From Nocardia altamirensis NBRC 108246 (lineage in GTDB: Bacteria > Actinomycetota > Actinomycetes > Mycobacteriales > Mycobacteriaceae), in NCBI RefSeq assembly GCF_001612685.1, contig NZ_BDAY01000002.1, forward strand, positions 55,367 through 119,366: DNA of 64,000 nt, read 5' to 3'. The translations under genes were made by a program, and so were the position numbers. A model generated the notes under the pieces. It was not told the DNA's origin. It did not search any database and saw only the letters and a list, made by a program, of their open reading frames with translations. Positions 57,953 to 64,000 of this stretch are shown here, piece by piece (the first letter of the stretch is position 1; each line of letters opens with the position of its first letter).

Positions 57953-60553
57953 TCACGAGGCCTCACCGGTCAGCGCGCGGCTCGGCCGTTCCGGCTTGCG
58001 CGCTGATTCGGTTCGGACATGCTGGATTTCGTGTTCGGGCACGAAGCGCATGATGTCTTCGCGTGAGGTGATGGTGAGCTTGCGGAAAATGGACGTCATC
58101 TGGGTGTCGACCGTTTTGGCCGCACTACCCCGGCGCGCCGCGATGGCGGTGTTGGTCCAGCCCGCCGCGGCCAGAATCGCGACCTGCTGTTCGGCGGTGG
58201 ACAGGTCGGTCCAGTGCGTCGTGCTGTTGCGGCGTCCGTTGTGCAACGGAACCGCGTTGATGGTCAACGTACCCAACGCAAGTCGCTGGACCTCGGCGAA
58301 CTCGGGCCGCAGCGCGGCGCCCTCGGCCGCCGCGGTGTCGTAGCGTTCCGCGCCGAGCACGCCGCGCGCGGTGGCGATCGCCCGCCGGGTTTCGTCGGCG
58401 AACGGAACGAGCTTGTCGACATCGGCCTCGATGTCCGCGCTCGACGTCGTCGCGCCGCCGACGAGGTGCGCGATTTCGGTGGCCAGCGTCCGTGATCGGT
58501 CGCGGTGCTGGGTCGCACCCGCGACGAGATCGGCCAGGATGCGCGCCAGCGCCCACGCGCGCACGTGCACCGACAGCAGCGCACCCCATGAGTCGAGTTG
58601 CCGCATCTGATAGGCCAGCGCCGAACGGCTCAGTGCCAGTGCCTGATTAGGGTCGCCGTGCCTGGTGAGCGCGATGGCGAGGGTGAGTTCCGCGGCGGCC
58701 TGTGCCCCGGTCGCACCGGAGGCCTTCGCGTTGTCGAGGTGACGGCGTGCGGTGTCGACGGCCTGCGGCGGCGCGCCGAGCAGACCCGCCGCCTGCGCCT
58801 GGCACATCTCGGCGAGCAACGCGCAGGTCCGATCGCCGAGCAGGTGCCATTTTCGGTTGGCGTCCGCCAATATCTCGATGGCCCGCGAATCCCGGTGCAC
58901 CAGTAAGAGTTCGACACCCCAGGCGAAGTCGACCGCCGCGGGCAACTCGAGATCCGAGCGCTCCGCGTGCCGCCATGCCTGGTCGGTGCGCCCGGTCGCC
59001 GCCGCGACACAGTCGTCGAGCAGTCGCGCCGCGGTGTCATTGCTGCCCTGGCACAGGCACATCCAGGAGACCATCGCACCCGCGGTGATGCCGAGATCGT
59101 TCGGTAGTCCGCTGACGCCACCGGCTGCGTTGAGCGCTCGCTCGGCCAATCGCCGCATCTCCCAGGGCGTCCCACGAAAGAACGGTGCGCGCAACGTGAT
59201 GAGCCCGGTGGCGATCTCCACGCCGAGGACAGCCGAATCCGGTGTGGCGAGGCTGCTTTCGATCGCGGCGACAATGTTGTCCCACTCGGCGCGTGCCCAG
59301 TCGAGCAGTTCTTGCTCCGCAGGGCCCGCCCAGTGGGTCGCGGCATAGACGACCCGATCACGGAAGTACTTGCGATGGCGGGCGGCAAGCACGTCCGGCT
59401 CGGTGCGCGAACGCCGGCGCAGCCGCTGCTGGGCGAAGACCCTGGTGGTCTCCAGCAGAAAGTAGCGGACGGTGTCAGCGGTGCGCTCGACCGAGACCAG
59501 TGACTGGTCGACCAGCCGGAACAGCAGGTCTTCGATGTCCTCGTCCGCCAGCAGCACCGCGGTGTCTGCGTCCGGGTCGTCCGCGCAGATCGCGCGCACC
59601 GCTGGCAGGTCGACGCCGCCGCTGATGGTCCGAAAGCCGGTCGCCTCCACTGGATTCGAGTCGGATCCCGGGGTGAATATCGACATCCGTTCCAGCAGCA
59701 GGCGTTCCTGCTCCTGGCACAGGTCATAGGACCACGCGATGGCCTCCTCGACACTGCGGTGGCGCGGGTCGGCCCCGACGCGCGGGCCGTGGGCCCAGCG
59801 CATCCGCTGGTCGTCGACGGTGCCGGTCAACTCGCGCAGGATGGCGGGCAACGGCTGTCTGATCAACCGGCCCGCCGCCAACTGGACGAACAGCGGGTTG
59901 CGATGCACCCGCTCGCAGATCCGGCTGGCCAGTGCGGTCTCGCTGCCGTCGACAGTGTGCCCGGTCAGCTCGGCACGTTTGTGAAACAGCTCCAGGGCTT
60001 GATGTTTCGACAGCGGTGGCACGGTGACCAGGCGCTCGTCGGTCCAGGCGATCGGCTCCCTGCTTGTCGCCAGGACGGTTAGGCCGCGTACTTCGTCGAG
60101 CAACTCCGCGGTCACCTCGCCCGCGGCGGCGAGCACGTGCTCGCAGTTGTCGAGCACCAGAACGGTTTGCAATTGGCGACCGACCGCGTCGGCGCGCGTC
60201 AGCATGTCGAGCAGGGCCTGCCAGGTGGGGTGTTCGGTGGATTCGGTGGCTACCACGGTACGCACGAGTTCCTCGGCCACTGCGCCCGTCGCCGAACCGC
60301 CGGGCAGGTGCGCGAGCCGGACCCAGAAAATCGGGGTGCGGCGGGCCTTTTGGATCCGCTGCACGGCCTCTGAGGCCAGTCGCGTCTTGCCGATCCCGCC
60401 GGGGCCGGTCAGGGTGATCAGCCGCGCCGGGCCCAGGAGGAAGCTGCACAGTTCATCCAGCTCACGTTCACGTCCTACGAATCCGTATTTCGCGACGGGG
60501 GGAGCGCCGATTCTTTGTACGCCCCACGTCCCTGAGTCAGCACTGGTAACCAT
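57953..60553 (-). CDS. STAND NTPase - LuxR family regulator (paralogue B)
   Basis: This 866-residue protein has a P-loop GPGGIGKT at residues 50-57, Walker B VLVLDNCEH, LATSREPIAW, TPR-like repeats, and a C-terminal HTH WTDLSTAEQQVAILAAAGWTNTAIAARRGSAAKTVDTQMTSIFRKL. It aligns throughout with the regulator at 50789-53386, so the two arose by duplication. Its stop lies 145 bp before the P450 start on the same strand, and it is divergent from the P450 at 60756. It may activate this oxidative cluster in response to ATP and a ligand. Confidence 0.9.
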   Translation of the reverse strand: MVTSADSGTWGVQRIGAPPVAKYGFVGRERELDELCSFLLGPARLITLTGPGGIGKTRLASEAVQRIQKARRTPIFWVRLAHLPGGSATGAVAEELVRTVVATESTEHPTWQALLDMLTRADAVGRQLQTVLVLDNCEHVLAAAGEVTAELLDEVRGLTVLATSREPIAWTDERLVTVPPLSKHQALELFHKRAELTGHTVDGSETALASRICERVHRNPLFVQLAAGRLIRQPLPAILRELTGTVDDQRMRWAHGPRVGADPRHRSVEEAIAWSYDLCQEQERLLLERMSIFTPGSDSNPVEATGFRTISGGVDLPAVRAICADDPDADTAVLLADEDIEDLLFRLVDQSLVSVERTADTVRYFLLETTRVFAQQRLRRRSRTEPDVLAARHRKYFRDRVVYAATHWAGPAEQELLDWARAEWDNIVAAIESSLATPDSAVLGVEIATGLITLRAPFFRGTPWEMRRLAERALNAAGGVSGLPNDLGITAGAMVSWMCLCQGSNDTAARLLDDCVAAATGRTDQAWRHAERSDLELPAAVDFAWGVELLLVHRDSRAIEILADANRKWHLLGDRTCALLAEMCQAQAAGLLGAPPQAVDTARRHLDNAKASGATGAQAAAELTLAIALTRHGDPNQALALSRSALAYQMRQLDSWGALLSVHVRAWALARILADLVAGATQHRDRSRTLATEIAHLVGGATTSSADIEADVDKLVPFADETRRAIATARGVLGAERYDTAAAEGAALRPEFAEVQRLALGTLTINAVPLHNGRRNSTTHWTDLSTAEQQVAILAAAGWTNTAIAARRGSAAKTVDTQMTSIFRKLTITSREDIMRFVPEHEIQHVRTESARKPERPSRALTGEAS

Positions 60554-60755
60554 GTCATGACCTCCAATGCCATAAGGGTGCAGCGTAGGTCTGAAAACCG
60601 GGTCCCCAGTACGGAGAACACTGGACCGCTGGTCTGCCCCCTATCAGCTACCTAAGTATGTGGTCGGCTGATCGGCGCCGGAGCCACCGATGCCGCGGCG
60701 GGCGGGCACAGGTGATCATGGGGAGCTACCCGGTGCGCGCGAGAGTGAGATCCCC

Positions 60756-61943
60756 ATGGTCGGAACCGAGCCGAGTGCTCGCAAGGTCGATCGCGGCGAG
60801 CTCGACGCGGCCTGTCCGGTAGCGCGCGGCGCGGACGGCGTGTGGCGGATCAACGGATACGCGCCTGCGGTCGCGCTGCTGCGCGCCGGTCACACCGTGC
60901 AGGACGGGCTCGGCATCGAAACAGTCGCCATGCTGCCCAAGCGCATTCGCAAGCCGGTGGTCTTCCAGGACGGCGCCGAGCATCGGGACCATCGACGCGA
61001 GACCGCGCGCTACTTCGCCCCGCGCTGGGTCGACGAGCACTATCGCGACCTGATGGTCCGGGTCGCCGATGCGCAGATCGACACGCTGCGCAAGGCTGGG
61101 GCGTGCGTGCTGTCGGATCTCAGCTTCAGCATGGCCATCGAGGTGGCGGCGGCCGTGGTCGGGGTGCGTGGCGGCACCGGAATTCAGCGGCGGCTCGAAC
61201 GATTCTTTCCCGAACGGGTCGGTATGCCCGGGCTGACCAGCCTGCACGGCCTCTACTGGCTGTGCAGGCTTGGTTCGAATTGGCTGCGCGTCTACTGGTT
61301 CGATGTCCGGCCCGCGGTCCGGCTGCGGCGCAAGCAGCCGCGCGACGATCTGATCTCGCACCTGCTGGCCGAGGGCTGGACCGAGACCGAGATGCTGGGT
61401 GAGTGCCTGACCTATGCGTCGGCCGGGATGATCACAACCAGAGAATTCGTCAATGTCGCTGCCTGGCACCTGTTTACCGACGAGTCGTTGCGGCAGCGGT
61501 ATCGCGCAGCGGCCGAACCGGAACGGATCGCGTTGCTGCACGAGATCCTTCGCCTCGAACCCGTCGTCGGTTCGTTGCGGCGCCGCACCACCGCGGCGGT
61601 CGAAGTGCCCGGTCCGGACGGGCCGGTCGTCATTCCGCCTGGTGCGCGGGTCGACGTCGTGGTCGGCTCGGTCAACGTCGATCCCTCGGTGATGGGGGAG
61701 CGGCCGATGACCGTCTGCCCGGGCCGGGCCGTGGCTCCCGGCACCGCGGAAGCAGGCCTCTCGTTCGGTGCGGGCGCGCACCGCTGCCCTGGCGGACACA
61801 TCGCGATCCTGGAGACCGACGTCTTTCTCAGCAAACTGTTCGCCATCGACGGCGTCTATATGAAGACGGCGCCGCGGGTGACCTTCGACGAGGTGATCAC
61901 CGGTTATGTCCTGCGCGAGATGGTGATCGCGCTGCCTGGCTAG
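60756..61943 (+). CDS. Cytochrome P450
   Basis: This 395-residue P450 starts at ATG 60756, preferred over 60690. It has an EHRDHRRETARYFAPRW segment, an I-helix TYASAGMITTREFV, an ExxR in LLHEILRLEPVV and the heme loop LSFGAGAHRCPGGHIAI with the Cys ligand. The overall length is typical of soluble class I bacterial P450s needing ferredoxin and reductase. It is divergent from the LuxR regulator and converges with the SRPBCC gene four bases later. The substrate is unknown. Confidence 0.9.
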   Translation: MVGTEPSARKVDRGELDAACPVARGADGVWRINGYAPAVALLRAGHTVQDGLGIETVAMLPKRIRKPVVFQDGAEHRDHRRETARYFAPRWVDEHYRDLMVRVADAQIDTLRKAGACVLSDLSFSMAIEVAAAVVGVRGGTGIQRRLERFFPERVGMPGLTSLHGLYWLCRLGSNWLRVYWFDVRPAVRLRRKQPRDDLISHLLAEGWTETEMLGECLTYASAGMITTREFVNVAAWHLFTDESLRQRYRAAAEPERIALLHEILRLEPVVGSLRRRTTAAVEVPGPDGPVVIPPGARVDVVVGSVNVDPSVMGERPMTVCPGRAVAPGTAEAGLSFGAGAHRCPGGHIAILETDVFLSKLFAIDGVYMKTAPRVTFDEVITGYVLREMVIALPG

Positions 61944-61946
61944 GGA

Positions 61947-62378
61947 CTACCCCGATTCGGCTCGCTCCTTGAGGGCCTGGTTGAGCTGGTGGTAGCGCCG
62001 CTCGAGCATGGCGAGCAGTGCTCCGGCGAGCGGGATGACGATGCCGGAGAGGTGCTCGTAATGCCGCAGGTGCGTGCCTGTTTCGGTCGGGGTCAAGAGG
62101 AAGCCGTGCTTGCCGTCGGCGAGGCGTGGGACGGCGAGCCCGCCGCCCCAGCGCAGGTGTCGCTGGTCGTCCACGATGTCGACGGTCACCGGAAAAACCT
62201 TGGCGGCGAACCGATCCGAGAACTTCGTGTGCAGCGCCAACGCGGCGCCCGGCTCGGCGATGCCGTCGACGGCGACGAAGAAGGGATTCCAGGCGGGATA
62301 GGCGGCGAAATCGGTGAGCACTGCCCATACCCGGTCGGGGGTGGCCGCGATGGTTGTCGCGGTGTCGATCGTCCGCAT
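61947..62378 (-). CDS. SRPBCC/polyketide-cyclase-like protein
   Basis: This 143-residue protein has the SRPBCC fold: start MRTIDTATTIAATPDRVWAVLTDFAAYPAWNPF, central VTVDIVDDQRHLRWGG, C-terminal helix LLAMLERRYHQLNQALKERAE. The fold binds hydrophobic ligands and includes polyketide cyclases, lipid-transfer proteins and aromatase-like enzymes. It starts 12 nt after the P450 stop and is the last gene of the operon. A role in binding or cyclising the pathway intermediate is possible, but there is no catalytic proof. Confidence 0.85.
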   Translation of the reverse strand: MRTIDTATTIAATPDRVWAVLTDFAAYPAWNPFFVAVDGIAEPGAALALHTKFSDRFAAKVFPVTVDIVDDQRHLRWGGGLAVPRLADGKHGFLLTPTETGTHLRHYEHLSGIVIPLAGALLAMLERRYHQLNQALKERAESG

Positions 62379-62390
62379 TCGAGCCCCCGG

Positions 62391-63794
62391 CTACCGGCCG
62401 GCCAGCTCGGCAAGCGTCGGGCTGCCCGGATACGTCTGATGCACTCTGGTCCGGCGCGCGGGCAGCACGTCGGGCAGCCGCACGGAATAGCGCTGGAGCA
62501 CCTCGTCGAGCACCGCGGCGGTGACGGTCTCACTGAAACGCTGTGCGACGCAGCCGAATGCGCCGCGCCCGAAGGTCGCGACCTTGGGCGACGGCTCGCG
62601 CAGGTAGCGGTCGGGATCGTAGGCGTCCGGGTCGTCGGGCACCCGGCGCGGGTCCCGGTTCATGGTGCCGGGGAACAGGCCGACGGCCTGTCCGGCCGGG
62701 ATGTGGTACGTGGTGCCGTTGTGCTCGAACTCGTAGGGTTTGTCGAGGTATCGGATGAGCGACGACACTGGGTACAGTCGCACCGTTTCGTTCAGGCAGC
62801 GGCTGAGCAGTTCGTGACGGGCCGCCGGATCGGGCATCGATCGCAGCCGCGCGGCCAACTCGGGCCTGGTCAGAATGTCGACCAGGGTCCAGTAAGTGTA
62901 GGTGCCGGGATAGGCCATGGCGTTCCATAGCACGTACATGAACATCCAGCGCCGGTCCGCCGGAGTCAGCGGTCGACCGCCGAGCCGCGCGCGGTCGATG
63001 GCCTGCAGCAGCGGCGATTTCGACGCCTCGAAGGCGGGCAGCTCGTCGCGGATCAGGCGATAGAGCTTGCGGGTGGCCCGGTATTCCGGCATCAGGTAGT
63101 GAAACGGCGTGATGGACAGGGTGGTTCGCGGAATGTCGATGCCGTCGCTGATGGGGCGGTAGTACTCGGTGAGGCGCGCGCCGAAGGTGTCCCACAGCTC
63201 GTCGCCGACGAAGTAGCGACCCGTCACCTCGTAGACGATCGGGTGGATGGCCTCGGTCAGATCGACGTACCGCGGCCAGTCCACCGCGTGGCGTTTGACG
63301 ATGTCGGGGACGGTGTCCGGCGTGCGCCGCACGCTGGTCCCCGGCAGCATCTCGGCCATCAGCTTGCGGCCGAGCAGGATCAGCTCCTGCAGCGTTTCCG
63401 GGCCGGCCTGTTCGCGTGGGAACCAGTAGCCGACCGTCGGCACCCGGTGCAGCACCTCGCCGACGCCGGCATGGTCGGTGGGCAGGCTCATGACCCGCCG
63501 GTAGTGCTCGCCGTCGAGCAGGAAGGTGAAGTCGTAGATGCTCGGCACCCGCAGCGTGAACGCGTCGCCGTAGCGCGCCCGGTTGCGGACGACCAGGCCG
63601 ATCGGATCGGTGATCACCGACCGCAGTCGGGTGATCACACCGACGACCGGAAGCCGATCCGCGCCTGCCCAGGCGAGCGGAACAGCCTGGGTGCCAGGCG
63701 GAGTCTGCACGGGCCTGCGGAACCAGTACTCGGTCGCTGCGGCCACGCCGGTGACGGCGGCCGCCGCGATTGCCCAGCGTTTCGTCGCACTCAT
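62391..63794 (-). CDS. Membrane-anchored cytochrome P450 with atypical I-helix
   Basis: This 467-residue P450 has an N-terminal helix (RWAIAAAAVTGVAAATEYWF), so it is probably membrane-tethered. ExxR is present in CLNETVRLYPVSS. The heme loop is FGRGAFGCVAQRF, with Ala where CxG usually has Gly. The I-helix region MYVLWNAMAYPGTYTYWTL lacks the AGxxT acid-alcohol pair; similar replacements occur in CYP7/CYP8-type enzymes. It overlaps the upstream gene by ATGA and precedes the SRPBCC gene, forming an operon. A sterol- or steroid-like or isomerising activity is conceivable but unproven. Confidence 0.88.
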   Translation of the reverse strand: MSATKRWAIAAAAVTGVAAATEYWFRRPVQTPPGTQAVPLAWAGADRLPVVGVITRLRSVITDPIGLVVRNRARYGDAFTLRVPSIYDFTFLLDGEHYRRVMSLPTDHAGVGEVLHRVPTVGYWFPREQAGPETLQELILLGRKLMAEMLPGTSVRRTPDTVPDIVKRHAVDWPRYVDLTEAIHPIVYEVTGRYFVGDELWDTFGARLTEYYRPISDGIDIPRTTLSITPFHYLMPEYRATRKLYRLIRDELPAFEASKSPLLQAIDRARLGGRPLTPADRRWMFMYVLWNAMAYPGTYTYWTLVDILTRPELAARLRSMPDPAARHELLSRCLNETVRLYPVSSLIRYLDKPYEFEHNGTTYHIPAGQAVGLFPGTMNRDPRRVPDDPDAYDPDRYLREPSPKVATFGRGAFGCVAQRFSETVTAAVLDEVLQRYSVRLPDVLPARRTRVHQTYPGSPTLAELAGR

Positions 63795-64000
63795 CGTGAT
63801 GTCTCCTCGGGATAGAACTGCCGTGCCCAGGTTCGATAGGCGGCGATGGGGCCGTCGCCCGCGGCGATGGCGGGCTTGCCCAAATACTTTTTGTGATCCC
63901 AGATCTGGCGATCCCGCAGCAATTCGACGACGACCATCCGCAGCACGCCGCGCTCGATCAGCATTTCCAGCGGCGTCAACGCGGCCTTGCTGATCGGCCC
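63791..64000 (-). CDS. C-terminus of a probable Rieske-type oxygenase, partial
   Basis: The frame is open to the right edge and ends at 63791, overlapping the P450 start. About 69 residues are visible: LLRDRQIWDHKKYLGKPA, then AAGDGPIAAYRTWARQFYPEE. This resembles the C-termini of KshA-like Rieske monooxygenases and related actinobacterial Rieske proteins, which end with a similar IWxxKxY...GDGPIxxxRxWxRQFY motif. The Rieske centre itself lies outside the window, so the call is an inference from the tail only. Confidence 0.45.
   Translation of the reverse strand, partial: GPISKAALTPLEMLIERGVLRMVVVELLRDRQIWDHKKYLGKPAIAAGDGPIAAYRTWARQFYPEETSR

Noticed and set aside
1..64000. tRNA, rRNA and transposase genes
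   Set aside because: None recognised on reading both strands; no CCA-ended cloverleaf with anticodon arm or DDE-type transposase motif was seen.

Overview
The window is GC-rich actinobacterial chromosome, most likely Nocardia or a close mycolate-bearing relative. The evidence is codon bias, an antigen-85-type mycolyltransferase (17403-18431), an EspR-like regulator, an ESX/WXG100-like secreted protein, a deazaflavin (F420)-type reductase and a high density of P450s. No tRNA, rRNA, IS element or CRISPR array is visible.

Bases 1-14.2 kb are ordinary accessory chromosome. They hold secreted hydrolases (a sialidase-like protein and an S1 protease), a Nudix enzyme, a TerD protein, a DUF3556-like membrane protein, an SDR with a divergent TetR and a symmetric operator, a nitrilase, and an EamA exporter divergent from a CGNR zinc-finger regulator. 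From 14.4 to 18.4 kb come a membrane-anchored hydrolase, a hipBA toxin-antitoxin pair with three near-identical 20-bp palindromic operators, and the mycolyltransferase. From 18.6 to 23.1 kb there is a chimeric gene remnant, a CYP102-like P450 without its reductase half, and a module of an ImmA/IrrE metallopeptidase, a seven-helix membrane protein, an EspR-like regulator and an XRE regulator. From 23.4 to 30 kb are a degenerate alpha/beta hydrolase, a secreted phosphodiesterase, a hemerythrin protein, a LuxR regulator, and a TetR divergent from an aldo-keto reductase and an SDR.

The centrepiece is 29981-42631, a tightly packed five-gene minus-strand operon. In transcription order it encodes AT-ACP; a 1974-residue FabL-type enoyl reductase/KS/chain-length-factor/KR/DH protein; a P450; a KR protein with a degenerate DH; and a flavin monooxygenase. 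Intergenic distances run from -4 to +9 nt. The domain set is that of a PUFA/secondary-lipid-type iterative synthase, but it is distributed unusually: the enoyl reductase is a YX6K SDR at the N-terminus of the KS protein. The P450 and monooxygenase suggest the lipid or polyketide product is oxidised. Upstream lies a 1291-residue protein with about 800 nearly uncharged, repetitive hydrophobic residues, then a Ser/Thr kinase and a D-2-hydroxyacid-dehydrogenase-like flavoenzyme.

From 50 to 64 kb there is a second oxidative cluster. Two paralogous 865-residue STAND-LuxR regulators bracket a WXG100-like secreted protein, a StyA-type flavin monooxygenase and a P450 lacking the ExxR arginine. Another P450 follows, then an operon of a likely Rieske protein (cut by the window), a membrane-anchored P450 and an SRPBCC protein. 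This looks like a biosynthetic or tailoring cluster continuing past the right edge. Functions were assigned from motifs read in the translated sequence; no database search was run.
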